From: Myxococcota bacterium
GTDB lineage: Bacteria; Myxococcota_A; UBA796; UBA2385
NCBI GenBank assembly: GCA_023150805.1
Contig: JAKLKF010000007.1
Location: forward strand, 1 to 64,000
DNA: 64,000 nt
Direction of reading: 5' to 3'
The position numbers were made by a program, and so were the translations under genes. Positions 33,226 through 42,343 of this stretch are shown here, piece by piece. Positions within the stretch are counted from its first letter, which is position 1; each line of letters starts with the position of its first letter. Under the pieces are notes generated by a model. The model did no database searches and had not been told where the DNA came from. It was given only the letters and a program-made list of their open reading frames with translations.

Positions 33226-36200
33226 CCCGCCGCGGCAGGCCCCGCCCCTTCCAGATGGCGAAGATCGCGGGGTAGACGAGGAGTTCCAAGAGGAACGAGG
33301 TGACGAGCCCGCCGACCATCGGAGCGGCGATGCGCTTCATCACGTCCGCGCCGGTGCCGTCGCTCCACATGACGGGGAGAAGGCCGAGCATCGCGCAGAG
33401 CACCGTCATCAGCTTCGGGCGGACCCGTCGCGCTGCGCCCTCGACGATGGCATCCTCCAGGTCGCTTGCATCTCGCATCAGCCCACCAGAGACGTGTCGT
33501 TTGTGGGCGAGCGTCAGGTAGAGCAACATGACTACGCCGGTCTCGGCGTCCAGCCCGGCCAGCGCGATGATGCCGACCCAGACCGCGACGCTCATGTTGT
33601 AGTCGAGCCCCCAGAGCAGCCAGACCGCGCCGATGAGCGAGAAGGGCACCGCGAGGAGCACGATGCCGGTCTCGACGGCGGAGCCGGTGTTCAGCCAGAG
33701 AAGGAGCGCCACGGCCGCGAGCGTCAGCGGGACCACGAGCTCGAGCTTCTCCTTGGCTCGCTCCAAGTATTGGAACTGCCCGGCCCACTCCACGCGCGTG
33801 CCGGCAGGGAGCTTCGCCTCCTTCGCCACCACCGGGCGCGCCGCGGTGACGTAGTCGGCCACGGGAACGTCACCAGTGTCCACGAACACGTACCCGACGA
33901 GCTTGCCCCCGTCGCTGCGGAGCATGTCGGGTCCCGTGTTGAATTGCACCTCCGCGAGGCGGGACAGAGGCACGAGCGCGCCGCTCGGCGTCGGCATCGT
34001 CAGGCGGGCGAGCGCGTCGGGATCGTCTCGGTACTCCCGGGCGAAGCGGACAGCGATGGGGTACCGCTCGCGTCCCTCCACGGTCTGCCCGATGTTCATC
34101 CCGCCGATACCGGTCTGCACGAAGTCGAGGACCTGTGCCACCGAGACCCCCAACCGGCCCGCCTCGTCGCGGTCCACAACGATGTCGGCGTAGAGCCCCC
34201 CGGTCCCCCGCTCGGCCACCGCGCTGCGCGTCCCCGGGAAGCGCTTCAGCACCTGCTCGATCGCCACCGCGCCGGCCTCCACGTCGTCGAGCGAGTCGCC
34301 GAAGACCTTGATCCCGAGCGGGCTCCGGATGCCCGTGGACAACATCTCGGTGCGTGTCTGGATGGGCATCCACCAGGCGTTCGGCATCCCGGGCACCTGG
34401 ACGGCGGCGTCGAGCTCCTTGATGAGGGAGTCCCAGGTGACGCCGGGTCGCCACTGCTCGCGCGGCTTGAGCGTCACGACAGTCTCCGCCATCGCCAGCG
34501 GCGCGGGGTCGGTCGGGGTCTCCGCCCGCCCCATCTTGCCGAACACCCGGTCGACCTCGGGGAACCCCTTGATGATGCTGTCCATGGACGACAGGACACG
34601 CTGCGCCTCCTGCTCCGACACCCCCGGCGGCGCCGTCGGCATGAAGAGGATCACCCCCTCGTTCAGCGGCGGCATGAACTCGTTGCCGAGTCGCAGGGCG
34701 ACGGGGACCGTGCTGGCCACGGCCAGCGCCGCCGCGACCACGACGGGCCAGCGTGCCCGCACCACGAGTCGCACCACGGGCGAATAGAGCCGCACGAGCC
34801 ACCGGTTGAGAGGGTTGTCGTCCTCGTGGCGAATGCGGCCCCGGATGAAGAAGACCGCCAGCGCAGGGGTGAGGGTGACCGCGAGCAAGGCCGCGAACGC
34901 CATCGCCCAGCTCTTGGTCCACGCGAGCGGGGCGAACAGGCGCCCTTCGGTCCCCTCCAACGTGAAGATCGGGAGGAACGACACCGTGATCACCAGGAGC
35001 GCGAAGAACGCGCTGGGCCCGACCTCCTGCATCGCGGCCACGATGACGGCGCTCCGCTCCCCGGGTCGCCCCTCCTCCTCCCAGTGTTCCAGCTTCTTGT
35101 GGACGTTCTCGACGAGGATGATGGAAGCGTCGACCATCGCCCCGATCGCCACGGCGATGCCGCCGAGCGACATGATGTTCGCGTTCAGGCCCTGGTAGTG
35201 CATGGGGATGAACGCCGCGAGCACCGCGAGCGGGAGGGCGAGGATCGGGACGAGCGCGCTCCGCCCGTGCATGAGGAAGACGAGGATGACGATGGAGACG
35301 ACGACGAGCTCCTCGACGAGCGTGCGCGCGAGCGTCTGGATCGACGCCTCGATGAGCTCGGAGCGGTCGTAGGTCGGGACGAACTCCACGCCGGCCGGCA
35401 AGGACCGTTTCACCTCTTCGATCCGCGCCTTGACCGCGCGGATGACATCGAGCGCGTTCTCACCCTGCCGCATGACCACGATGCCGCCGACGGTGTTGCC
35501 TTCCCCGTCGAGGTCGGCGACTCCCCGGCGCTGGTCGGGACCGAGGGTGACCTGCGCCACGTCGCCGACGCGAACCGTAAAGCCGGCCTGGCCAGGGGTC
35601 GCGGTCCGGGCAAGGGGGAGGCCAGCCGCCGCGGACGAGCCACCGCTCGACGGGCCCGCCCCCATCGCCGTCGGCGACGACGCGCCTCCCCCGCCGCCGC
35701 CCATCCCCGACATGCCCCCGCCGGAAGGCGTCGCGCCCATCCCGCCCGACATTCCCGCGGCGCCGACGCTCGCCGGGGCGGGGGCGGCCGTCCCGCCGGC
35801 GGTGGCCGGGGGGAGCCCCGTCGCGGACAGCCAGGGCACGCCGAGGAGCGGGGCCTTCGCGATGTCGTCGACGGAGGCGACGTAGCCGCGTCCTCGCACG
35901 ACGTGCTCGTGCTCCGCGATCTCCAGCACCCGGCCCCCGACCTCGGTGTTCGCCCCGCCCACCGCGCCCACCACCTCGGACAGCGGCACCCCGTAGGCAG
36001 CGAGCCGGGAGGGATCGACCGCGACCTGGTACTGCTTCACGAAGCCACCGATGCTCGCGACCTGCGCGACGCCCGGCACGCTCTCCAGCGCGTAGCGGAC
36101 CGTCCAGTCCTGGAGGCTCCGGAGCTCCTGCAGGTCGTGCTTCCCGCTCGGATCGACGAGCGCGTACTGGTACACCCAGCCGACCCCCGTCGCGTCGGGC

Positions 36201-36613
36201 CCGAGCGTCGGCGTCACCCCGGCCGGGAGCCGGCCCTGCACACCGTTGAGGTACTCCAGCACCCGGGACCGGGCCCAGTAGAGGTCCGTGTCGTCGTCGA
36301 AGATGACGTACACGAAGGACATCCCGAACATGGACTGCCCGCGGACCGCCTTCACGTGGGGCGCGGCGAGGAGCGCGGACGTGATCGGCGTCGTGACCTG
36401 GTCCTCGACGAGGTTCGGCCCGCGCCCCATCCACTCGGTGAACACGATGACCTGCACGTCGGAAAGGTCGGGGATCGCGTCGAGCGGCGCTTGGCGCGCC
36501 GACCAGCTCCCCCACATCGCCAGCGCGCCGGCCGCGAGCAGGGTGAACCAGCGGTGATGGGCACACGCGGCGATGGTCCGCGCGATGATCCCGGACGGTG
36601 GAGGGGTGCTCAT
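33209..36613 (-). CDS. cusA: Heavy-metal RND efflux pump subunit (CusA/CzcA)
   Basis: An inner-membrane proton/metal antiporter of 1134 residues, slightly longer than usual CusA. Seen: PLDAIPDLSDVQVIVFTEW at the start, porter domains, proton-relay helix GGIAVAIGAMVDASIILVEN, EFMPPLNEGVILFMPTA, and the CusA-type motif RTEMLSTGIRSPLGIKV, whose Met belongs to the Cu/Ag triad. This favours monovalent Cu/Ag over the Zn/Co of CzcA. About 70 residues (around 265-340) form a Gly/Ser/Met-rich insert in the periplasmic part. The ATG overlaps the cusB stop (ATGA), so the order is cusC-cusB-cusA in one operon. The 3' end overlaps a convergent lipoprotein gene. Confidence 0.94.
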   Translation of the reverse strand: MSTPPPSGIIARTIAACAHHRWFTLLAAGALAMWGSWSARQAPLDAIPDLSDVQVIVFTEWMGRGPNLVEDQVTTPITSALLAAPHVKAVRGQSMFGMSFVYVIFDDDTDLYWARSRVLEYLNGVQGRLPAGVTPTLGPDATGVGWVYQYALVDPSGKHDLQELRSLQDWTVRYALESVPGVAQVASIGGFVKQYQVAVDPSRLAAYGVPLSEVVGAVGGANTEVGGRVLEIAEHEHVVRGRGYVASVDDIAKAPLLGVPWLSATGLPPATAGGTAAPAPASVGAAGMSGGMGATPSGGGMSGMGGGGGGASSPTAMGAGPSSGGSSAAAGLPLARTATPGQAGFTVRVGDVAQVTLGPDQRRGVADLDGEGNTVGGIVVMRQGENALDVIRAVKARIEEVKRSLPAGVEFVPTYDRSELIEASIQTLARTLVEELVVVSIVILVFLMHGRSALVPILALPLAVLAAFIPMHYQGLNANIMSLGGIAVAIGAMVDASIILVENVHKKLEHWEEEGRPGERSAVIVAAMQEVGPSAFFALLVITVSFLPIFTLEGTEGRLFAPLAWTKSWAMAFAALLAVTLTPALAVFFIRGRIRHEDDNPLNRWLVRLYSPVVRLVVRARWPVVVAAALAVASTVPVALRLGNEFMPPLNEGVILFMPTAPPGVSEQEAQRVLSSMDSIIKGFPEVDRVFGKMGRAETPTDPAPLAMAETVVTLKPREQWRPGVTWDSLIKELDAAVQVPGMPNAWWMPIQTRTEMLSTGIRSPLGIKVFGDSLDDVEAGAVAIEQVLKRFPGTRSAVAERGTGGLYADIVVDRDEAGRLGVSVAQVLDFVQTGIGGMNIGQTVEGRERYPIAVRFAREYRDDPDALARLTMPTPSGALVPLSRLAEVQFNTGPDMLRSDGGKLVGYVFVDTGDVPVADYVTAARPVVAKEAKLPAGTRVEWAGQFQYLERAKEKLELVVPLTLAAVALLLWLNTGSAVETGIVLLAVPFSLIGAVWLLWGLDYNMSVAVWVGIIALAGLDAETGVVMLLYLTLAHKRHVSGGLMRDASDLEDAIVEGAARRVRPKLMTVLCAMLGLLPVMWSDGTGADVMKRIAAPMVGGLVTSFLLELLVYPAIFAIWKGRGLPRRVRATA

Positions 36614-37896
36614 CGGCCCTCCATCGTGCTCATGTCGTGACCCGCATGGTCCGCGGGTGTGGCGTCCGGTGTCGCGTCCGGCGTCGCTCCGTGCTTGTGT
36701 CCGGTCTCGCCACCCTTCTTGAGGCGGCTGTCGGCCGCGACCAGGAAGTTGCCCGCGCGCACGACCTGTTCGCCCGCGGCGAGCCCGTCGAGGATCTCGA
36801 CGTAGCCGTCCGACTTCATGCCAGTGACGACGTCACGTGGGGAGAGGAGGTCGTCGCCAGCGTCGACGAACACCACGCGCCGTGGACCGGTGTAGAGCAC
36901 CGCCGACTCGGGCACCGCGAGGTGCTCGCCCCCGTCGATGTCGACGCGAAGGGTCGCCCACTGGTCGGGACGGAGCGCGCCACTGGGGTTGCGCACCGAC
37001 ACCCGGACCCTCGCGGTGCGCGTGGTGGCGTCGAGCTGCGGGAGCACGCGCTCCACGCGCCCGGCGAGCGGGGCCTCCAGGCCGGTCGCGTCCACCTCCA
37101 CCGCCTGTCCGGGCGCAAGTCTGCCGACCTGGTCCTCGGGGATGGCGCCTTCGACCCAGACGGTGGACGCGTCCCCGAGCCGGTAGAGCGTCTGTCCGGG
37201 GCTCACCATCGCGCCCTCTACGGCTGTGCGGTCCAGCACGACGCCCGCCCGAGGCGCCCGGATCGGAAGATCCTCGATCGTGCGCCCGGCGGTGACGATG
37301 GCGTCGATCTCGCTCGCCGCGAGCCCGAGGCGCATGAGACGGAGGCGTGCGGCGTCCCGTCGGGCGACCGAGGCGGGGTCCCCGTCCTGGGCGCCTGCGG
37401 TCGCGCGGAGCAGGTCGTCCTGGGCCGTGACGAGCTCGGGGCTGAACAGGGTGAACAGGACTTCCCCGGCCCCAACCGCCTCCCCGGGCGCCCCCCGGAC
37501 GTGCTTCACCCATCCCGACGCGCGGACGGTCACGTCGGAAAGGGCGTCCGCGTCCCAGGTGACGACCGCGGGCACCTGCAACGAGGATCCCATCTGCCGG
37601 ACCGCGGCGGCCTCGAGCTCGATCCCGAACTGGCTCCGTCGCTGGGCGTCCACCCGGACGGCGCCGGTGGAGATCTCGGCGCGCGTGACCGGCGTGAGCG
37701 TCATCCCGCAGATGGGGCAGCTCCCGGGTCCGGGTTGTTGGATCGAGGGGTGCATCGGGCAGGTGTAGTAGGCGATGTCGCTCGCACTGGCTGCGGAGGG
37801 CGAAGCGGAGGTCGTCGGTTCGCTCCCGGAGGTCGGCGCCCGCGAACAGGCGGCGAGAGGCAAGAGGGCGAAGAGGAGGACGGGGAAGCGCCTCAT
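36610..37896 (-). CDS. cusB: Efflux periplasmic adaptor with heavy-metal-binding domain (CusB)
   Basis: A 428-residue membrane-fusion protein linking CusA and the outer-membrane channel. The lipobox is in LFALLPLAACSR. The heavy-metal-binding domain YTCPMHPSIQQPGPGSCPICGM follows, then the hybrid-motif hairpin (GAVRVDAQRRSQFGIE, VRASGWVKHVRGAPGEAV, LFTLFSPELVTAQDDLL), the lipoyl and beta-barrel parts (APRAGVVLDRTAVEGAMVSPG, VWVEGAIPEDQVGRLAPGQ) and a membrane-proximal domain. The C-terminal tail HKHGATPDATPDATPADH is His-rich and probably binds metal. Four-base overlaps with cusC and cusA show tight coupling. The domain CPMHP...CPICGM is also found in the lipoprotein at 25955. Confidence 0.93.
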   Translation of the reverse strand: MRRFPVLLFALLPLAACSRAPTSGSEPTTSASPSAASASDIAYYTCPMHPSIQQPGPGSCPICGMTLTPVTRAEISTGAVRVDAQRRSQFGIELEAAAVRQMGSSLQVPAVVTWDADALSDVTVRASGWVKHVRGAPGEAVGAGEVLFTLFSPELVTAQDDLLRATAGAQDGDPASVARRDAARLRLMRLGLAASEIDAIVTAGRTIEDLPIRAPRAGVVLDRTAVEGAMVSPGQTLYRLGDASTVWVEGAIPEDQVGRLAPGQAVEVDATGLEAPLAGRVERVLPQLDATTRTARVRVSVRNPSGALRPDQWATLRVDIDGGEHLAVPESAVLYTGPRRVVFVDAGDDLLSPRDVVTGMKSDGYVEILDGLAAGEQVVRAGNFLVAADSRLKKGGETGHKHGATPDATPDATPADHAGHDMSTMEGR

Positions 37897-39080
37897 GGCT
37901 TGGCTCCGGGAAGGAGGAGGCCGTGCGCGAGCTCCAGCTCACGCGCGCGCAGGACGACGGTGGCGAGCTGCTGCTCGTGCCGGTAGTCGGCTTCGAGCGC
38001 CGCTCGCTCGGCCTCGAGGAGCTGACGGAGGTCGACCGTCCCCGCCGCGAACCCGGCCCGCGCCGCCGCCACACGGGCGCGGGCCGCCGGGAGGACATCG
38101 TGCTCCAGGGCCGCGAGGACCGCGCTGTCCCCGCGTAAGCGGCGTTCGGCGGTGGCGACCTGCCCGGCGACCTCATCCTGCGCGCGGGCGACGTCGGCGC
38201 GAGCAGCCGAGACTCCCGCCGCGGCCGCGTCCACCGTCGCCGCCTTGGCCTTCTGGTCGAGCGGCACCTGTACGGAGACGCCCGCCATCCAGCGGTCCTC
38301 CGGCATCGCCTGCATCGCGTCCCAGCCGGTCATTACCCCGAGCATCGGGAGGCGGTCCGCTCGCGCCATCCGCTCCTCGGCCTCCGCGGCCCGCGTCATC
38401 GCGGCAGCCTCGGCGATCTCTGGCCGCTCCCCCCCGGCCTCGGGCGTCGGCGCGTTCACCCGCGCGGGGGGAGCGTCCACCGCGACGTCCACGGCGCGGT
38501 GCAACAGCGTGTTGATCCGGACGGCGACGACATCACGTTCGGTGGCCGATGCGTGCGTACGGGTCGTCAGCCAGCCGAGTTCCGCGTCCACCTGGAGCAC
38601 GTCCAGATCGGAGGCCCGCCCGACTGAGACACGGGAGAGCGTGGTCGCTCGGGTCTCCCGAAGCACGCCGAGCGTCGCCGCCGTGAGGTCCAGCTCCCGG
38701 TGGATGGAGTACCAGTCCGCCCATGCCATCGCCGCCATCTCGGCGAGCTCCAGCCGCATCATGTCCAGTCGGGAGGAGGCCGCGTCTGCGTCGGCACCAG
38801 CCATGTCCCGCGCGGCCCGACGCGCCCCCCACAGGGGAAGATCCTGCCTGACCTCGACCTGCCATCCCGGCATCCCGCCGAGCGAGAGCGGCGCCACCGT
38901 CAGGTCGACCATTGGGTCCGGCCAGGGCGCTGCGGCCGCTGCTTGCGCACGCGCTTGGGCCAACGTGGCGCTTGCGACGGTCGCCTCCGGGTTGGCGGCG
39001 ATTACGGCCCGGGTCAGCTCATTGAGTTCGAGCCCGGTCGGGTCGGCCGCGAGAGCGAGGGAAACGAGGGAGATGAGCAT
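37893..39080 (-). CDS. cusC: TolC-family outer-membrane channel (CusC)
   Basis: A 395-residue outer-membrane efflux protein. A short signal (MLISLVSLALAAD) is followed by two TolC repeats of long Ala-rich helices and beta-strands. The first repeat includes LNELTRAVIAANPEA and QVEVRQDLPLWGARRA; the second includes RWMAGVSVQVPLDQKAKAATVDAAAAG. Unlike E. coli CusC, no lipobox Cys is visible. It would form the exit duct of the tripartite pump. It is the first gene of the operon; ATG 39080 has GGAGG seven bases upstream. The 94-base region before it has a 10-bp palindrome GCTTCGAAGC at 39124-39133 but no convincing sigma54 site. Confidence 0.92.
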   Translation of the reverse strand: MLISLVSLALAADPTGLELNELTRAVIAANPEATVASATLAQARAQAAAAAPWPDPMVDLTVAPLSLGGMPGWQVEVRQDLPLWGARRAARDMAGADADAASSRLDMMRLELAEMAAMAWADWYSIHRELDLTAATLGVLRETRATTLSRVSVGRASDLDVLQVDAELGWLTTRTHASATERDVVAVRINTLLHRAVDVAVDAPPARVNAPTPEAGGERPEIAEAAAMTRAAEAEERMARADRLPMLGVMTGWDAMQAMPEDRWMAGVSVQVPLDQKAKAATVDAAAAGVSAARADVARAQDEVAGQVATAERRLRGDSAVLAALEHDVLPAARARVAAARAGFAAGTVDLRQLLEAERAALEADYRHEQQLATVVLRARELELAHGLLLPGAKP

Positions 39081-39123
39081 GGCCTCCGTCCGAGTTCGGA
39101 ACGTGGAACCTCCCTAGTGTAGC

Positions 39124-39133
39124 GCTTCGAAGC
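39124..39133. promoter_or_regulatory. Short palindrome upstream of the cus operon
   Basis: GCTTCGAAGC, a perfect 10-bp palindrome 44-53 bases before the cusC ATG, next to the only AT-rich stretch in the gap. It may be an operator. Evidence is position and symmetry only. Confidence 0.3.
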
Positions 39134-39174
39134 AACCTATTGAGATGATCGGGATCGCGGTGTGACCCGGCCCA

Positions 39175-40539
39175 TCACTGGAGTGCGAGGGGTGCGGTGG
39201 TTCGTGAGGATCGAGGGGAGGAAACCGAGGGGCAGCCGACCCAGGCGCGGTTTATCAGGCCTGGGACCTCAGGCGGGCCGGACGGGGCATGGTAGCGCTG
39301 TCGCGTCGGCGCCCCGCGTTCGTCGCGGGCCCTCAGCTTCCGGACGCACCCAGCCGGTCTCGCCGGAAGGCGATGGCGCGCCGCAGCTTGTGCACTGTGG
39401 GCGTCGAAGGGCAGCTCGTCGAGGCGCGCCAGCCACCGTGGCGCTGCGTCCACGAGCTCGTCCAACACCCGCACCGTGGCGCGCGGTGGAAGCCCCAGGC
39501 CGGTGCCCAGGGCCAGGAAGTCGGCCCGCCCGATGTCCTCCCCGGTCTTGCCGTTCAGCGTCAGGGCCATGTTGAGATCGCCATAGGGGTGGGAGCTGTG
39601 CACATCGTGGGCAGGGGTGGCCTCCCACTCGCCATCGGGGGCCTGGCGTACCGAGAAGTTCTTGGCGTGCGCGTCGCCGTTGCACGTGAGGTAGACAAAG
39701 GCGAGCTGGCGAACCAGGTCCCGCGCGCAGACCAGTGGGGCCCCCGCAACCCGGGCGTGGGCGGCGAGGACCTCCTCGCAGGACACCCGGTACTTGTCGG
39801 CCGGATTTCGCCCCAGCACCTGGCAGCCGTCTTCCTGGGCCAGTGGCCGCCAGGCGCCGAGATGCGGCACGCGGTCGAAGCGCCGGACCAGGAGACCGGG
39901 ATGTCCGTCCCGGTCGTGGACCGGCTCCGAGTCGGCGGCCGGCACACCGCTGTCGCGCGCGGCAGCGAGGAAGAAGGACTCGTTCTCGACCAGGTGGGGG
40001 AAGCCACGTGGATTCAGCTTGAGGAGGAACGGTCCCCCGGCCAGGTGCACGGGCAGGGAGATCATGCCGCTGGAGATCTTGTCCTGCACTCCGGGAAGGG
40101 CGACGCGATCGGCGCCCTCGGGACCGACGACCCGCGCCATCAGGTCGGCGAAGGGCACCCGCTCCAAGGGCTCGGCAACGGCCGGCGGAGGAGGTTGCCA
40201 GCCGACAGGGATGACCTGGACGTCGCCGATCTCGTCGTGGGCCGTGGCCAGCAAGAGCGAGAAGTCGTCGTCGGCTGAGGTCTTGATGGCAGCTCGGACC
40301 TCGGCGAGCCGGCGCCCCTCGGGGAGCAGACCGGCGAAGAAGGGCGGAACCGCGCCCGCCGAGGCCCGTGTCGGTGGGGCCCCGAGTGGGAGGGTGGTCG
40401 CCACGGCGGGGCCGTCGTAGTCCGGGTCGTAGACGAACTCGCTGCCCTCGCGGGTCCGCGCAAGCCGCCCGGCTCGCCGCCCGGCCCTGCGGACCTCGGC
40501 CTCTTCGACCAGGCGAAGGTCGACAAGGGCCGCGCTCAC
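39175..40539 (-). CDS. hipA: HipA-type serine/threonine kinase toxin, 3' end probably frameshifted
   Basis: A 454-residue open frame from GTG 40539. HipA features: N-terminal subdomain with PFFAGLLPEGRRLAEVRA and HDEIGDVQVIPVG; kinase core with GVQDKISSGM, FLLKLNPRGFPHLVENE, LLVRRFDRVP, NADKYR-like NPADKYRVSCEE, catalytic loop TCNGDAHAKNFS and the metal-binding TPAHDVHSS. HipA phosphorylates a tRNA synthetase and causes dormancy. After LPFDAH the open frame runs into unrelated sequence to 39175. Skipping one base there gives VHKLRRAIAFRRDRLGASGS and a stop at 39333, which looks like a natural HipA end. So the last 66 or so residues are probably not native. The GTGA overlap with hipB is intact. 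Confidence 0.87.
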   Translation of the reverse strand: MSAALVDLRLVEEAEVRRAGRRAGRLARTREGSEFVYDPDYDGPAVATTLPLGAPPTRASAGAVPPFFAGLLPEGRRLAEVRAAIKTSADDDFSLLLATAHDEIGDVQVIPVGWQPPPPAVAEPLERVPFADLMARVVGPEGADRVALPGVQDKISSGMISLPVHLAGGPFLLKLNPRGFPHLVENESFFLAAARDSGVPAADSEPVHDRDGHPGLLVRRFDRVPHLGAWRPLAQEDGCQVLGRNPADKYRVSCEEVLAAHARVAGAPLVCARDLVRQLAFVYLTCNGDAHAKNFSVRQAPDGEWEATPAHDVHSSHPYGDLNMALTLNGKTGEDIGRADFLALGTGLGLPPRATVRVLDELVDAAPRWLARLDELPFDAHSAQAAARHRLPARPAGCVRKLRARDERGAPTRQRYHAPSGPPEVPGLINRAWVGCPSVSSPRSSRTTAPLALQ

Positions 40540-40790
40540 GGCGCCGGCTCGCCGCACTCGTCGGCTTCGACGGCGACCCCAGGTGCTCCCTTGCGAACGA
40601 CCAGGCCCAGGCCGAGGGCAGCGAGCAGGTCGATCAGCTTGTCCAGGCGCAGGGTCCCTTTGCCGGCCTCGACGGTGTGGACGAAGCGCGTGGAGCAGCA
40701 CACCAGCTCGGCCAGCTCCTCCTGGCGAAGGCCCAACCGTGCGCGGCGGGCACGGACGGCTTCGGCGAGGCTGGATGCGCGATCGCTCAT
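40536..40790 (-). CDS. hipB: HipB-type Xre antitoxin
   Basis: An 84-residue DNA-binding protein. The HTH of the Xre/Cro type spans SLAEAVRARRARLGLRQEELAELVCCSTRFVHTVEAGKG (about residues 7-45), and DKLIDLLAALGLGLVVR follows as a C-terminal dimerisation part. It is the antitoxin and autorepressor partner of the HipA downstream; the stop overlaps the hipA GTG (GTGA). ATG 40790 has a strong GGAGGGGAG site. A -35-like TTGACG and a 6-bp inverted repeat lie 25-45 bases upstream. Confidence 0.9.
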   Translation of the reverse strand: MSDRASSLAEAVRARRARLGLRQEELAELVCCSTRFVHTVEAGKGTLRLDKLIDLLAALGLGLVVRKGAPGVAVEADECGEPAP

Positions 40791-40815
40791 CTCCCCTCCA
40801 TTCGCCGCCCTGGTT

Positions 40816-40834
40816 GCGGCCACGTCAAGGCCGC
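40816..40834. promoter_or_regulatory. Candidate HipB operator
   Basis: GCGGCC and GGCCGC separated by seven bases (ACGTCAA), 26-44 bases before the hipB ATG. The spacer includes the TTGACG-like -35 element read on the minus strand. Position and symmetry suit an autoregulatory operator. Confidence 0.35.
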
Positions 40835-41041
40835 GCATGACAGGACCTAGCCCAAGCCGCGGCGCCCAACGGGTGGCGCGCCGGGGGGCGCTGCGGCTCG
40901 CGGCGCGCGCCCCGGGAGCGCGGGCCCGTCCCGAGCGGGAAGCGGGCCGATTCCGGGGTCCGCGGGCGTGTTTCCCTGGGTCCGCGGAGCGCACCACCAC
41001 GCCCCGCCTTCGCCGGTTGGGTTTCGCGATGGCAGATGGGT
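40835..41041. other. Non-coding gap between hipBA and the IS4-type gene
   Basis: Very GC-rich, with several short inverted repeats but no supported gene. The end of the insertion sequence must lie in or near it; no terminal inverted repeat was identified by eye. Confidence 0.5.
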
Positions 41042-42343
41042 TCAGGCACGTGGAGCGAACAGGCTGGGCTGTTGGTCGGGCGGTGGAGGTGCCCAGTATC
41101 CAGGGATGAGCGCGAGGAGTCTGTGGGTGCTGGGTACGACGGCACGGATGCCGTCCACGATGGCGTACCCCCAGAACTGGCCCACCTTCAGGGGCTTGAT
41201 GATGCGCTGGGAGAGCACTTCGAAGGTCCGCAGGGCGGCCTCGGCGTTGGGCCGCTGGACGAAGGTGGCGATGGCGCCCCAGACGGCAGCCACGAGGTTC
41301 TGGAGCCGGTTCCAGGTGAGTGCCCGGATGTTCTCCAGCTTGAACTCCTGCTTGGCGAATCGGTGGGTCTCCTCGACCGACCACCTGGCGAAGTACATGC
41401 CCAGCACGCGTGCGACAGCGGCCGGCGTGTCCGCCTTGTGGGTGGTCAGCAGCACCATGGGGTTCTCGTGCTCGTCGGTCTTGAAGACGCACATCCAGAG
41501 CTGCTGCTCGTGGCCGGGCAACCGGACGGGCCGTGAGCCGTAGCGCGCTCTGTAGGCCCCTCGCTTGCCATCGTTGAGAAGACGCGTGGCTTCGAGCTCA
41601 CCGTAGAAGCGGGCCCCCTCCCAGAGGTCGCGGACGCGGGCGCGAGAGTTCTCGTCGAAGACCAGGTGACGGCTGTTCTCGTGTACTTGCAGGCGGACGA
41701 CGAAGTGCCGCTTCTCGCCCAGCAACAGCCGAAGGATGCGCCCATTGTCTCCTTCCCGGTCGATGGCGAAGGTCCCCGCCTGCGTGCCGGCGCAGATCCT
41801 GCGCAGCATGTCCAGCCAGATGGCCGGCTGACTCTTGAAGTCCTCTTCGGTGGTCGAGAAGACCTCGAACATCAGCGGCAGGGGCACCGCGCGGCGCTCC
41901 TGCTCAGGATCGACCACCACCGCAGTGGCCAGGCCATAGCCCTTGCCGATCTCACCCGTCGACCCATCTCGGACCGCGGCGAGGTTCGGCATCGCCTTGG
42001 CGTAGGCCTTGGTGATGTCCGAGAGGTCGACGGCGATGACCGCGCCTTCGGGTACCCGTCGCCCCAGTTCGGCGGTCTGCTGCGCAGCCACGGTCACCAG
42101 GTCGATCTCCCCCAACATCCGGTTCGCCACCTTGTAGCGGTGCCGGGCGGCAACCTCGTTCTTCGGCATGCGCCGCACGATGGAGCTGAACATCACGTCG
42201 CCGGCGAGGACCAGCCCCATCACGAGCTGCACGGCGAAGCGCCGACGGAACACCGACCACCGCGCCTCCGGATGCGCGCTCAACTGGACCAAGTGCCGGA
42301 CGTAGCCGGCGAGGTGCGATAGGATCTCGTTCAGCCAGTACAT
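41042..42343 (-). CDS. IS4-family DDE transposase
   Basis: A 433-residue transposase. It shows the IS4-type catalytic layout. The first Asp is in GAVIAVDLSDITKAY and the second is in TFAIDREGDNGR. The Glu is in the C-terminal YREK-like block RWSVEETHRFAKQEFKLENI. It would cut and paste a short insertion sequence. ATG 42343 (MYWLNEILSHLAG) has GAGG eight bases upstream; GTG 42382 would add 13 residues. The gene appears intact. Terminal inverted repeats were not found, so the limits of the element are not given. Its neighbours (hipBA on one side, a broken antitoxin on the other) suggest a site of repeated insertion. Confidence 0.88.
   Translation of the reverse strand: MYWLNEILSHLAGYVRHLVQLSAHPEARWSVFRRRFAVQLVMGLVLAGDVMFSSIVRRMPKNEVAARHRYKVANRMLGEIDLVTVAAQQTAELGRRVPEGAVIAVDLSDITKAYAKAMPNLAAVRDGSTGEIGKGYGLATAVVVDPEQERRAVPLPLMFEVFSTTEEDFKSQPAIWLDMLRRICAGTQAGTFAIDREGDNGRILRLLLGEKRHFVVRLQVHENSRHLVFDENSRARVRDLWEGARFYGELEATRLLNDGKRGAYRARYGSRPVRLPGHEQQLWMCVFKTDEHENPMVLLTTHKADTPAAVARVLGMYFARWSVEETHRFAKQEFKLENIRALTWNRLQNLVAAVWGAIATFVQRPNAEAALRTFEVLSQRIIKPLKVGQFWGYAIVDGIRAVVPSTHRLLALIPGYWAPPPPDQQPSLFAPRA

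Noticed and set aside
33197..36640. A 1147-residue + strand open frame opposite cusA
   Set aside because: His/Arg/Asp-rich nonsense; the minus-strand CusA is unmistakable.
39140..39160. Possible sigma54 promoter before cusC
   Set aside because: Only the GG and GC dinucleotides match at correct spacing; the other consensus bases do not.
40835..41041. Possible RNA gene in the gap after hipBA
   Set aside because: GC-rich hairpins occur throughout this genome; no tRNA or conserved RNA features were seen.
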